A stretch of DNA of 64,000 nt, taken from positions 1-64,000 of the forward strand of contig JAIEQI010000021.1 in the NCBI GenBank assembly GCA_019747875.1. The letters are read 5' to 3'. Positions 27,146 to 36,010 of the stretch are shown piece after piece. Positions within the stretch are counted from its first letter, which is position 1. Each line of letters opens with the position of its first letter. The translations under genes were made by a program, and so were the position numbers. Origin of the DNA: Candidatus Obscuribacterales bacterium. Lineage in GTDB: Bacteria > Cyanobacteriota > Vampirovibrionia > Obscuribacterales > Obscuribacteraceae. A model generated the notes under the pieces. That model saw nothing but the letters and a program-made list of their open reading frames with translations, was not told the DNA's origin and did no database searches.

Positions 27146-28099
27146 TTGAATCGCAAAAAGCTGCTTGTTTCGTTGCTGCTAGGCACAGGGATGCTATGCA
27201 GTAGTTTTCTGTTTTCTACAGAATGTCGTGCTCAGGATCAGCAGACCTTCTCGAAGAACCTGGCCGGGCCACCGCCTGTGCGCATTGCGGTAGTGGCTGG
27301 CGGTGGTAGTGGAATGGAACAGGACGTGGTTGACCGCATAAGTTCTGAGCTACAGAACAATCCATCCTGCACAGTTTCAACCGTCAATCCCGACTGGTTT
27401 GTTCAATGCAATATTATGGACAAGACCGATACGGTTGGCGGTAGCGTTCGTGTCAATGGCACTGTCGTCATAAAAACGACTGCCGGACATGTTTTGAATA
27501 CCGTCTCTATTCAAACCAACAAGCAAGACTTCTCACTCACTCCAGGTATGCCAGTAAATAAAGCCTTGCAAGATCGCGGCGCGCGCGAGGTGATCGGAAG
27601 CCTGGTAGACCGAGCCCGTCAGCCGCTTGCCGATGCCATCGGATTGGAAATGGAAGTGCGCCAGAAATTGCTGACTGCGCAAAATCTCGGAGATGAAGAC
27701 CGCTACGATGAAGGTCTGCAGATTTTGATGGCTATTCCGGCCGATTCTCCACATTTTCAACCTGCACGCAAAATGATCGCCAAATTCAATATGGAGAAGG
27801 ACGCGATGGAGTTTGTGCAGCAAGCAAAAGACCTCGCCAAAGAAGGTCAATATACAAAAGCTATACAGGTTTTGAAGGCTGTGGACCTCAAGTCGAAGCG
27901 CTTTCCTGTAGCCAAAGCCCTGGCTGCAAAATACAGAGCAGCTCTGGCACGGCGCACACCGAGGAGGTCCCCGGTGGCGGCAAGCGGCGGGGCGAATGCG
28001 TCGGCTCAGTTGAAGGCGCTTGATGCTCAAAAGAAAGCGCTGGATGCTCAACGAAAGGCAGTTGAAGCACAGGAGGCGGCTATTAAATCGAAGAAATGA
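27146..28099 (+). CDS. Secreted protein with C-terminal helical repeats
   Basis: The 317-aa protein starts with TTG preceded by GGGGAGGGA. A signal peptide (LLVSLLLGTGMLCSSFLF, cleavage near CRA) is followed by an alpha/beta domain (RIAVVAGGGSGMEQDVVDRI) resembling the sugar/CsgG-like N-terminal folds. TPR-like helices come next (about 185-255), and a Lys/Ala heptad tail (ALDAQKKALDAQRKAVEAQE). I cannot name a family. Its position before a CsgG-family gene and a secreted TPR gene suggests a shared envelope function. Confidence 0.7.
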   Translation: MNRKKLLVSLLLGTGMLCSSFLFSTECRAQDQQTFSKNLAGPPPVRIAVVAGGGSGMEQDVVDRISSELQNNPSCTVSTVNPDWFVQCNIMDKTDTVGGSVRVNGTVVIKTTAGHVLNTVSIQTNKQDFSLTPGMPVNKALQDRGAREVIGSLVDRARQPLADAIGLEMEVRQKLLTAQNLGDEDRYDEGLQILMAIPADSPHFQPARKMIAKFNMEKDAMEFVQQAKDLAKEGQYTKAIQVLKAVDLKSKRFPVAKALAAKYRAALARRTPRRSPVAASGGANASAQLKALDAQKKALDAQRKAVEAQEAAIKSKK

Positions 28100-28295
28100 C
28101 ATTGTTCTTAAGTAATCAGCGTGCCGTTGAGTAACGCCGAGCCGCATAAAAACGAGCGCGCTGCCAAGCAAAATGATTATTATTTCAGGAGGAGAAACCG
28201 GCTTAGATCTACCATTAGGAGGCGTCAGCCTGCATGGTTCCGGCTTCTACACCGCGTCATAAGAATGCAGCACTGAACACTACGGAGAAAATTCA

Positions 28296-29360
28296 ATGAG
28301 ATTGCGCAAAATTGGTGCCCTGCTGATGACACTGTCTTTAATGGCACTGTCTTTCTGCCAAGTTCCAGCTCACGCAGATGCAAAACGCAGAATTGCTGTT
28401 ATGCCGTTTGAGTACGGTGCAGTTACATCTCAAGTCGGGACCTATGACGTTGGCAAAGGCGTCACCGAATTGATGATCAATAAACTGGTCAGCGACGGAA
28501 CTTTTCGTGTGGTAGATCGCCAAATGCTCGACCAGATTCTTAAGGAACAAAACCTTTCTGTTAGTGATCGCGCCGATCCAAATACGGCGATCAAAATCGG
28601 TAAGATTTTGGCTTGCGATGCGATGGTCGTAGGAACCGTCACCCACTTTGGCTTCGAAACGAAATCAACAAATATTGGCGGCGCTGCCAGTATGGCAAGC
28701 GGCTACATTCCTTATGTTGGAAGTCTTCCCTTCGGCGGCTTGGGCAGTAAGAAGAGCAAAGTGCGTGTGGCAATCAGCTGTCGCGTAATCGATACTGCTA
28801 CCGGCGAAATCTTGGGAGTTGCCGAAGGACAGGGAATGTCATCTCGTGGTGGTACCTCGCTCGGACTTGTTGATTTTGACTCGTCTGGATTCGCATCCAG
28901 TATCGCTGGTGAAGCTACTCATCAGGCTGTCGAACAGCTTGCAGCTACAGTCAGCACTTTGGCAACAAAGATTCCAGATAATCAATCTATTGCAAATGCC
29001 GATGTACAAGGCAAAATTGCTGACGTCACCGGAAATCAGGTAATCATCAATGTCGGCAAAATCAATGGGTTGGCTGTTGGTGATTCACTCCAAGTTGAAA
29101 GAGTGATCAAAACGATCAAAGATCCTGTCAGTGGCAGAATAATCAAGGAAGTCACCGGCACCGTTGCTGTTATCAAATTGAGTCAGGTAGATAAGGATAA
29201 CTCCACTGGCGAAGTCGTAAAATCGACCGGCAACGTTTCGGTTGGCGATAACGTCAAAAAGGTGACTACCGACGTTTCGGCAGTGGTTCTCACTCCGCTG
29301 AATTCCACACCAGCAACGACTACTGTAGCAACTCCGGCTAAAAAGCCAGTGACCAAATAA
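28296..29360 (+). CDS. CsgG/HfaB-family envelope protein
   Basis: The 354-aa product has a signal peptide (LLMTLSLMALSFCQVPAHA). Its CsgG-type domain is recognised by KRRIAVMPFEYG, then GVTELMINKLVSDGTFRVVD, RQMLDQILKEQ, and KIGKILACDAMVVGTVTHFG. The C-terminal part (KIADVTGNQVIINVGKINGL) resembles the SH3-like segment found after CsgG/FlgT domains. CsgG forms the curli secretion pore in E. coli, but many homologues have other envelope roles and no curlin genes are seen here. No lipobox Cys is evident. GGAG lies before the ATG and a terminator follows. Confidence 0.82.
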   Translation: MRLRKIGALLMTLSLMALSFCQVPAHADAKRRIAVMPFEYGAVTSQVGTYDVGKGVTELMINKLVSDGTFRVVDRQMLDQILKEQNLSVSDRADPNTAIKIGKILACDAMVVGTVTHFGFETKSTNIGGAASMASGYIPYVGSLPFGGLGSKKSKVRVAISCRVIDTATGEILGVAEGQGMSSRGGTSLGLVDFDSSGFASSIAGEATHQAVEQLAATVSTLATKIPDNQSIANADVQGKIADVTGNQVIINVGKINGLAVGDSLQVERVIKTIKDPVSGRIIKEVTGTVAVIKLSQVDKDNSTGEVVKSTGNVSVGDNVKKVTTDVSAVVLTPLNSTPATTTVATPAKKPVTK

Positions 29361-29370
29361 TCCACGTGAG

Positions 29371-29400
29371 AAGCGGGTCCGCTATGCGGATCCGCTTTTT
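29371..29400 (+). terminator. Rho-independent terminator after the CsgG-family gene
   Basis: AAGCGGGTCCGC and GCGGATCCGCTT form a 12-bp stem with a 3-base loop and one G-T pair, followed by TTTTT. Confidence 0.88.
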
Positions 29401-29431
29401 CACAACTCTCTTATCCAAACTGGAAGCAAAC

Positions 29432-29893
29432 ATGATTAGAAAGTCACAGAAAAATATTTTGACGGCGACGGTTATTGCGATAACGGTCGCCGTATCGTTT
29501 CAAGTAAGCTTCGCAAAGTCCCAAATCGATTGGGATAAAAAGCTCGCAAAAGGCTATGACTGGATGCAGCGAAACGATTACGACAAGGCACTTGCGATCT
29601 TCCAGGGCGAACTGGACAAGCATCCGGAATCCGGAGCTGTCCGCACTGCCGTTGGAATGGCTCTTAAAAGGAAGAACAAGTTTGCTGAAGCGAAGGCGTC
29701 TTTTCGCAGGGCAACTGAAGTGGAACCAGGCTACGCTGATGCCTATTACGAGCTAGGCGCGATGCTGCAAAACGATAAAGACTATGTCGAAGCAAGAAAG
29801 TGTTTTGAAAGATACATGCAATTGGCTCCCGTTTCGAGCCGCAATGCATCTGTTGAAGAACGCATCAAAGACTGTATACAGAACGGAGGATAA
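29432..29893 (+). CDS. Small secreted TPR protein
   Basis: A 153-aa protein with an N-terminal hydrophobic signal (ILTATVIAITVAVSFQVSFA) followed by two to three TPR units: YDWMQRNDYDKALAIFQGEL, then ALKRKNKFAEAKASFRRATE, then ELGAMLQNDKDYVEARKCFE. I chose the ATG at 29432 because an earlier in-frame start would fall inside the terminator of the preceding gene and lacks a signal peptide. TPRs imply a protein-binding scaffold role in the periplasm. It is the third envelope gene in this cluster. Confidence 0.78.
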   Translation: MIRKSQKNILTATVIAITVAVSFQVSFAKSQIDWDKKLAKGYDWMQRNDYDKALAIFQGELDKHPESGAVRTAVGMALKRKNKFAEAKASFRRATEVEPGYADAYYELGAMLQNDKDYVEARKCFERYMQLAPVSSRNASVEERIKDCIQNGG

Positions 29894-29967
29894 CACGCAG
29901 TACTAGCGGCTGGAGTCGTTAGTACACAGGGAAATAGGTTGTCGGAATCTCGATAGAGGGTTGGCTT

Positions 29968-30942
29968 GTGGACAAAAAACAATACGCGTTATTTGAGGGC
30001 AAATTTGTTCCGATTGAAGATGCCAAAATAAGCATCATGACGTCGGCCTTCCTCTACGGAACAGCAATATTTGAGGGACTGCGTGCTTACTGGAACGACA
30101 AGACGCAAGAGGTTTACATTTTTCGACTGCGCGAGCATTACGAGCGAATGATGGATAGCTCGAAGATTATGCATATGCAAATCAAATATTCGGTTGATGA
30201 GCTTTGCAAGTTGACAGTCGAATTGGTTCAACGAAACAAGCCGACAGGCGATACCTATATTCGCCCAACAGCTTATAAGGCGGCTCCTCGCATTGGTCCA
30301 AGCTTGGAGAATAATCCGACCGAATTTTGTATGTTCACTGTTCCCTTCGGCGATTACTTTCATGGTGCCGATGGACTGCAAGTGCAAATATCGAGCTGGC
30401 GAAGGGTTGAAGATAACGCCATTCCGGCACGCGCGAAAATTGTCGGTGCCTATGCGAACACCGCTCTTGCAAAAACTGATGCGCTAAACGCTGGCTTCGA
30501 TGAGTGCATAGTTCTTTCTGAGAATGGACACGTTTCGGAAGGCAGTGCCATGAACGTCTTCATGGTCAAGAAAGGCAAGCTGATTACGACTCCCACGACA
30601 GAGAATATTTTGGAAGGCATCACGCGCGGTACCATCATCGAGATGGCTGAATCTGAACTGGGATTGAAGACCGAATGCCGACCGATCGATCGCAGCGAAT
30701 TGTATTGCGCTGACGAGATGTTCTTCTGCGGAACCGGAGCTCAGATCGCGCCAATTCGTTCCATAGATAAGCGCCCGGTTGCAGACGGCAAGGTAGGTCC
30801 AATCTCAGCAAAGATTCGCGATCTTTATATATCAATTTGTCGCGGTGAAGTTCCGAAATACCACAAGTGGCTGACACCCTGCTATAACAGCGGCTCATTT
30901 GGTAGCATGAGCGCCAAACCTAGCGGTACTCCTCGGGCATAG
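29968..30942 (+). CDS. ilvE: Branched-chain amino acid aminotransferase
   Basis: A PLP enzyme of fold class IV that interconverts Leu/Ile/Val and their 2-oxo acids with 2-oxoglutarate. The 324-aa sequence shows the catalytic Lys region RAKIVGAYANTALAKTDAL, the signature VLSENGHVSEGSAMNVFMV, and the PLP-phosphate region EMFFCGTGAQIAPI. The IlvE-like N-terminus is SAFLYGTAIFEGLRAYW. The start is GTG with GAGGG upstream. The short Ser/Gly/Pro tail after WLTPCY is probably unstructured. D-amino-acid transaminase or ADC lyase are less likely given EGLRAYW. Confidence 0.93.
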   Translation: MDKKQYALFEGKFVPIEDAKISIMTSAFLYGTAIFEGLRAYWNDKTQEVYIFRLREHYERMMDSSKIMHMQIKYSVDELCKLTVELVQRNKPTGDTYIRPTAYKAAPRIGPSLENNPTEFCMFTVPFGDYFHGADGLQVQISSWRRVEDNAIPARAKIVGAYANTALAKTDALNAGFDECIVLSENGHVSEGSAMNVFMVKKGKLITTPTTENILEGITRGTIIEMAESELGLKTECRPIDRSELYCADEMFFCGTGAQIAPIRSIDKRPVADGKVGPISAKIRDLYISICRGEVPKYHKWLTPCYNSGSFGSMSAKPSGTPRA

Positions 30943-30971
30943 GTCGCATCGCGTTTATTCTCAAGCTTAAG

Positions 30972-30998
30972 AAAGAGAGCGCTAAAGACGCCCTCTTT
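30972..30998 (+). terminator. Probable terminator after ilvE
   Basis: AAAGAGAGCG (30972-30981) pairs with CGCCCTCTTT (30989-30998), with one mismatch and a 7-base loop. The downstream tract is pyrimidine-rich (CCTTCCT) but has no long T-run. Confidence 0.5.
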
Positions 30999-31021
30999 CC
31001 TTCCTATGAACTAGTCTTGTT

Positions 31022-31027
31022 TATAAT
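31022..31027 (+). promoter_or_regulatory. Isolated perfect -10 box (TATAAT)
   Basis: TATAAT lies about 185 bases before the start of the secreted protein at 31212. No matching -35 box is visible, so this is only a possible promoter. Confidence 0.3.
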
Positions 31028-31211
31028 AGTCCGAAATTTGCAAAAGCCTTGTCATGGATCGCCGCCCTCTAAATCGTCGAACTTTGAAGTCGAAGCATAG
31101 GGGATGAATTGCAGGAGCTCTTCGCGAACGGATCTCGTCCAAAATGCAATGCTCCGTTGCAACTGCGATAATAAAACTCGGGGGCATCAACGCTGCGCTT
31201 ATGAGGTAGTT

Positions 31212-31802
31212 ATGAAAAAGCTGAAGACCATTCTCTCGTTTTCAACCTTACTCGCTGTTTCTAACGGCGCCGCACTTGCTCAGCCAGAACAACTGGAATG
31301 GCTACGGCTTGATGAAAGCACGGCCCCGAATTCGACCACTAAAAAGAAGTCGGGAGCGAAATCTGACAAAGTCGACTACCCGAGCAGTGCACCGTCAGTT
31401 CTGACTGACCCGGCTGCAAGACCCGGAGCTCAAACTGTAGAACCTAGCAGTACTATGACGGTTCCCAACTGGAATCCGCCGGCGCCTCAACAACAGCGCA
31501 ATGAGATATTTATTGCGCCCGGAACCGCCGATCGGCTTGGGGGGCTTTATGGAGGATTGCGTGCCGTGCCCGGTGGGACCTTCGGTCCTGCTTATCGCCA
31601 GGGTATGGGTGGCCCGATGATCATTCAGACCGGTCCGAGCCCCTCTTCAGGAAACTACTACCAGCCTTCGACTCCTTCTGGCTCAGGGTCCGGCTCTTAT
31701 TATTTTTCCGGAACCCCATGGCAAACTCCAGTTATATCCAATCCGGGACAAAAAGACTATTGGGGCCCGGACGGCAACCCTTTTCAGAAGAAAAACAAGT
31801 AG
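31212..31802 (+). CDS. Secreted Pro/Gly/Ser-rich protein of unknown function
   Basis: About 196 aa. A signal peptide (ILSFSTLLAVSNGAALA, cleavage before QPEQ) precedes a low-complexity mature region rich in Pro, Ser, Gly and Tyr, for example SGNYYQPSTPSGSGSGSYY. It ends in a Lys-rich tail. I start at the ATG at 31212, which has GAGGT upstream and gives a normal signal peptide. An upstream in-frame start 108 bases earlier would bury the signal. The composition suggests a flexible cell-surface or matrix protein. Confidence 0.66.
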   Translation: MKKLKTILSFSTLLAVSNGAALAQPEQLEWLRLDESTAPNSTTKKKSGAKSDKVDYPSSAPSVLTDPAARPGAQTVEPSSTMTVPNWNPPAPQQQRNEIFIAPGTADRLGGLYGGLRAVPGGTFGPAYRQGMGGPMIIQTGPSPSSGNYYQPSTPSGSGSGSYYFSGTPWQTPVISNPGQKDYWGPDGNPFQKKNK

Positions 31803-32010
31803 TGACTTTGACTTGCCTTAGCTCGAACTTAGCTTGCTGCGTAAATTGATAATGCGAAGACAAGAACGAGCCTATGAGAATAGATTATTGAAATGTATAA
31901 TCTTCATTAAATTGCGGTCTTCAAAACCTGATAAAGCTCTTTGAGAGAGAATTTCTCTTTCGGGTGGCGCCAAAATCGTCGTTATTAGGCGGTTTCAAGA
32001 CCTTAAATGG

Positions 32011-34566
32011 ATGGATATGAACGAATCATCGCGACCGAGCAGTAAGAAACGAAAGGGCGGGGAGAACCCCGCACCTAAACCTGCGCGTCAAGATGCCGAA
32101 TCCATCATCAAATCCGAGACTGACTTAAGCCAGAAAAATGTGACTGAAAGCGGGACAAACGGTAAGCAACCCGCCGAGCCGGCCAAAGCTGCAGACCCTA
32201 AAATGCAAGGCTCGCCTGAGAAAAATGGCAAGGGCGACCGAAACGCCAAGGCTGAAATGGTCTCAAAACTAGTTCCAGCTGCTCCCGCACGCGATATTCC
32301 CGGACCGCTGCCTCCACATCCTTATAGCATGGAGGAGATTGGCAAGCCTCTTAGCGCTGTACTGGAGAAGTACGAGCGCAGCGAAGAAGATAAGGCAAAA
32401 ATCCGCAAGGCGTATGAGTTCGCATTCAAGAGCCACCATGGACAAGTCCGCAAGTCAGACGAGCCGTATATTATTCACCCGGTCGAAGTCGCGATCTCTT
32501 TGGCTCACCTCAATGCTGATGCTGACACAATCTGTTCGGGCTTACTTCATGATGTTATCGAGGACTGCGAAGTAAAGCCGGCAGAAATCGAAGGACGCTT
32601 CGGTCTTGATGTGCGAAAGATTGTCGAGGGCGTCACTAAACTTGGAAAGTTTAGCTTTAGCTCTAAGGAAGAAAGGCAAGCTGAAAACTTCCGCAAGCTG
32701 TTGGTCGCAATCGCAGAAGATGTGCGCGTGGTATTGGTAAAACTTGCAGACCGGCGTCACAACATGCTGACGCTCGATCATATGAAGCCGTCTAAGCAAG
32801 CCGAAATTGCACAAGAAACTTTGGAAATCTACGCTCCTCTGGCAAACCGCTTCGGTCTTGGACGAGTGAAATGGGAACTGGAAGATCTCAGTCTCAAATA
32901 TCTTCATCCGGATGATTTTGCTAACATCGAGAAGCTGGTGGCGGCCGGGTCGACAGACCGCGAATCCTATGTCAAAGAAATTGCCGATAAACTAAAGAAT
33001 GAGTTGAAGCAGAAGAACATAAATGCCGAGGTCTATGGCAGACCCAAGCATCTTTTCGGTATCTGGAAGAAAATGCGCAAACAAAACAAGGAGTTCGAAG
33101 AGCTCTATGATGTTTTTGCGATTCGCGTCATTATCGAAAGCCAAACGGACAAAAACTATTGTGAGTTACCTGGTGACCCCGACACGCAAAAGTGTTATGA
33201 GGTTATGGGACTGGTGCACAACTTGTTCCGCCCCATCCCAGGTCGTTTCAAAGATTATATTGCGATGCCTAAGCCCAACAGCTACCAATCGCTGCACACT
33301 GCCGTTATGGGTGTGAATGGGCGTCCGGTGGAAATTCAAATTCGCACCCGACGAATGCACCACGTAGCTGAGTACGGGATCGCAGCTCACTGGAAGTATA
33401 AGGAAGCCGGATCTGTCACGGCTGATTCGCAGATTGACCGTAAACTAACCTGGCTGCGTCAGCTAATCGATTGGCAGCAAGATCTTCAAGATGCCCGCGA
33501 GTATATGGACACAGTTAAGATGGACCTCTTTGCTGATGAGGTTTTCGTCTTCAGCCCTCGAGGCGATGTATTTGATTTGCCAAAGGGTTCGACACCGATC
33601 GATTTTGCCTATCGTGTTCACACCGAGGTTGGCAATCATGTTACGGGCGCTCGTATCAATGACCGAATGGTACCGTTGGCGACACCAATGCGCAATGGTG
33701 ATATCGTCGAAATTATCACCAGCAAGAGCGCTCATCCACGCATGGATTGGCTCAACATCGCAGTGACGCACAGTGCCAAGAGCAGAATTCGCCAATGGTT
33801 TAAGAAACACCATCGTGAAGAGCACATCCAACAAGGCAAGCAAATGTTGGAAGCTGAATTAGGCAGAGGCAATTTCGAAGAACTTCTCAAATCTGAAAGA
33901 ATGAAGGAAATCGGTCGTCGCCTCAATTGCAATGAGCCAGAGGATATCTTGGCTGCGTTAGGATATGGGGACCTTTCCATTTCTCAAGTTGTTAATCGTA
34001 TCCGTGAACACGAACAACAAGATAAGGCAAAGATCAAAGACCTGACGCCGGCTCAACAGGTTGATGTACCAAGCAAACCTCAAAATAAGAGTAATGTGTC
34101 CAGCCTCAAAGGTTTGATGCATCACCTGGCACTTTGCTGCAACCCCGTCCCTGGTGAGAATATCGCCGGTGTAGTGACGAGTGGCAATGGTATCACCGTA
34201 CACCGAGCTGATTGCGCTAACCTTTTCAAGGTAGACAAAAATCGCCACATGGAACTTACCTGGTCCGACAATGAGGAAACCAAGTATCCTGCGTATTTAG
34301 TTGTCGAATGCATTGACCGCGTTGGTATTGCGCGCGATATCTTGCAGAAAATTTCTGACAATAAGATCAATCTGAGCGATCTTAGAGTCGAGACGCATCC
34401 GCAGAAGAAGACTGCTACTATTCACTTGATTGTGGAAGTGCGCGACATAGCGCAATTGCAACACATCTCAACAAGTGTCGGACAAATCGCGGATGTCTTA
34501 CATGTTCAGCGGCAAAATTATCGCAAGCGTAGTCCAATGAGAGGCAATAAGAGCAATGCCAGCTGA
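32011..34566 (+). CDS. rel: Bifunctional (p)ppGpp synthetase/hydrolase, Rel/SpoT family
   Basis: Makes and degrades the stringent-response alarmones. Order of domains: a Lys/Ala/Pro-rich extension (about 1-105), an HD hydrolase domain with HPVEVAISLAHLNAD and LLHDVIED (HD at 180-181), then KLADRRHNML. The synthetase follows (GRPKHLFGIWKKMRKQN, DVFAIRVI, NSYQSLHTAVMG), then TGS (DEVFVFSPRGDVFDLPKGST), a helical part and a C-terminal ACT domain (YLVVECIDRVGIARDILQKI). Both catalytic centres look intact. The roughly 100-residue disordered extension is longer than usual. rdgB follows 41 bases downstream. Confidence 0.95.
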   Translation: MDMNESSRPSSKKRKGGENPAPKPARQDAESIIKSETDLSQKNVTESGTNGKQPAEPAKAADPKMQGSPEKNGKGDRNAKAEMVSKLVPAAPARDIPGPLPPHPYSMEEIGKPLSAVLEKYERSEEDKAKIRKAYEFAFKSHHGQVRKSDEPYIIHPVEVAISLAHLNADADTICSGLLHDVIEDCEVKPAEIEGRFGLDVRKIVEGVTKLGKFSFSSKEERQAENFRKLLVAIAEDVRVVLVKLADRRHNMLTLDHMKPSKQAEIAQETLEIYAPLANRFGLGRVKWELEDLSLKYLHPDDFANIEKLVAAGSTDRESYVKEIADKLKNELKQKNINAEVYGRPKHLFGIWKKMRKQNKEFEELYDVFAIRVIIESQTDKNYCELPGDPDTQKCYEVMGLVHNLFRPIPGRFKDYIAMPKPNSYQSLHTAVMGVNGRPVEIQIRTRRMHHVAEYGIAAHWKYKEAGSVTADSQIDRKLTWLRQLIDWQQDLQDAREYMDTVKMDLFADEVFVFSPRGDVFDLPKGSTPIDFAYRVHTEVGNHVTGARINDRMVPLATPMRNGDIVEIITSKSAHPRMDWLNIAVTHSAKSRIRQWFKKHHREEHIQQGKQMLEAELGRGNFEELLKSERMKEIGRRLNCNEPEDILAALGYGDLSISQVVNRIREHEQQDKAKIKDLTPAQQVDVPSKPQNKSNVSSLKGLMHHLALCCNPVPGENIAGVVTSGNGITVHRADCANLFKVDKNRHMELTWSDNEETKYPAYLVVECIDRVGIARDILQKISDNKINLSDLRVETHPQKKTATIHLIVEVRDIAQLQHISTSVGQIADVLHVQRQNYRKRSPMRGNKSNAS

Positions 34567-34607
34567 TTTGAAACGAACAAGCGGTCCCGTATAGCAAAGT
34601 CAGGCGA

Positions 34608-35210
34608 ATGAAATTAGTAATTGCAACGAAGAATCCTGGAAAACTGCGTGAATTTCAGTCTCTTGCCGAGGGTGATGATTGGCTGAAATTAGAGATGGCT
34701 CCTGATGATTTTGGTCCCGCCGAGACTGGTGGTACTTTCTTTGAAAATGCAAAAATTAAGGCGATCGCAGCTGCGCAAATGACGGGCATGCCTGCTGTCG
34801 CTGATGATTCCGGACTAGTTATTGAGGCTCTCAAGGGTCGCCCTGGTATTCAATCTGCACGCTACTGCGAAGGCACCGATGCTGACCGGCGCAATAAGGT
34901 GCTTAAAGAGATGGAGAAAATTCCGGAAGACCAGCGCCATGCCGCTTTCTTTTGTGCGATGGTGATAGCGTTGCCGGATGGACGAGTGGCTTTCAGTACT
35001 ATTCGTTGCTGGGAGGGCATGATTGGCACTCAGGAACGCGGAGCGAATGGGTTTGGTTATGATCCGATCTTCTATCTTCCAAAAAAGAATGTTAGTGCGG
35101 CTGAATTGGATCTAGACGAAAAGAATAGAATCTCACATCGGGCACAAGCCTGGCAGCAAGTAATGAAGTTTCTACGATCCAATCCGCAACTAAATGGTGG
35201 AGCGAACTGA
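34608..35210 (+). CDS. rdgB: XTP/dITP pyrophosphatase (RdgB/HAM1)
   Basis: Hydrolyses deaminated purine nucleotides (ITP, XTP, dITP) to the monophosphate, keeping them out of DNA and RNA. The 200-aa sequence carries the family motifs ATKNPGKLREF, GGTFFENAKIKA, AVADDSGLVIEAL and ERGANGFGYDPIFYLP, and ends with the conserved ISHRAQAW. It lies just downstream of rel and probably on the same transcript. A strong terminator follows at 35353. Confidence 0.94.
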   Translation: MKLVIATKNPGKLREFQSLAEGDDWLKLEMAPDDFGPAETGGTFFENAKIKAIAAAQMTGMPAVADDSGLVIEALKGRPGIQSARYCEGTDADRRNKVLKEMEKIPEDQRHAAFFCAMVIALPDGRVAFSTIRCWEGMIGTQERGANGFGYDPIFYLPKKNVSAAELDLDEKNRISHRAQAWQQVMKFLRSNPQLNGGAN

Positions 35211-35352
35211 ACTCTGGTTTGGCAAGAATAGAGGCATTTATGCGCACCGGTATTCAGCTTGCACTATATATGGTGCTTGCCAGGCGAGCGTAGGGGCGCA
35301 TCGTCTGCGCCAGGTTATTGAAATGTTCATGAAATAGTAATTCAGAAGTAAA

Positions 35353-35380
35353 GAACACACCCTTTCGGGGTGTGTTCCTT
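35353..35380. terminator. Strong Rho-independent terminator between rdgB and the XRE gene
   Basis: GAACACACCC (35353-35362) and GGGTGTGTTC (35368-35377) form a perfect 10-bp stem with a 5-base loop. CTTT follows on the plus strand and AAAG precedes it, so it can serve both convergent genes. Confidence 0.85.
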
Positions 35381-35441
35381 TAAGCTTGTAATGTCTTACA
35401 GGAATTGCGGAGCTTTTGCCCCTCTCTACTCCTTTCCGCTA

Positions 35442-35720
35442 CTAATTGCCACCGTTCTGTTCGCTATAGCAAAGCTCGGGGCAATTGGCTTCTGCCATCT
35501 TGATCAGTTTTGATGCTGATATCTCAAGGGCAACTGCTAAACGGCTTAGCGTTTTTAGCGTTGGATTTCTAGCTCCTCGTTCGATATCGCTGATATAAGT
35601 TCGATGTAAACCGGCTCTTTGTGCAAGTTCTTCTTGCGAAATCCCTAATTGCCCCCGACGCTTGTGAACTGCGTCGCATACTGCAGCCAAAAATGGATCT
35701 GGCTTACCCTTTTCCTTCAC
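35442..35720 (-). CDS. XRE-family helix-turn-helix regulator
   Basis: A 92-aa Cro/CI-type DNA-binding protein. The five-helix HTH is at about residues 12-72: RRGQLGISQEELAQRAGLHR, then TYISDIERGARNPTLKTLSR. The C-terminus is short (NCPELCYSEQNGGN), with two Cys. The start is GTG, preceded by GGGAG at a good distance. There is no toxin-like partner adjacent, so it is probably a stand-alone regulator rather than an antitoxin. Confidence 0.88.
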   Translation of the reverse strand: MKEKGKPDPFLAAVCDAVHKRRGQLGISQEELAQRAGLHRTYISDIERGARNPTLKTLSRLAVALEISASKLIKMAEANCPELCYSEQNGGN

Positions 35721-35759
35721 TTAAAATCTCCCACCCGCAAAATTTTGACTCCTCCGCCA

Positions 35760-35789
35760 TTTGTAGCGAAAATGCAAAACCTTAGTCAA
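35760..35789 (-). promoter_or_regulatory. Predicted promoter of the XRE regulator
   Basis: On the minus strand, TTGACT (35784-35789), an 18-base spacer and TACAAA (35760-35765) precede the GTG start by about 40 bases. Further upstream, CCGATTTCGG (35881-35890) is a short palindrome that could be an operator. Confidence 0.5.
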
Positions 35790-36010
35790 CAGACTTGGAG
35801 TGACCAGAAAAAGCGTTGATGCTGGAGCGTCTTGTTGTTCAAGCGTTTTCGGTCTTCGCATCAATATAGTATATCCATGTCCGATTTCGGATACGTGTTA
35901 GTAAGTTCTTGAGTAGTTCTCGCGAAGGCGCTTCAACAGTCGTTCCTGACGCGACCGACTATACATTCGCTTAATGAACTGTTTTCAAATTCTTGAGGAA
36001 AATGACCCGT

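Noticed and set aside
28173..28262. 29-codon frame before the CsgG-family gene
   Set aside because: Short, without a good ribosome site; likely chance.
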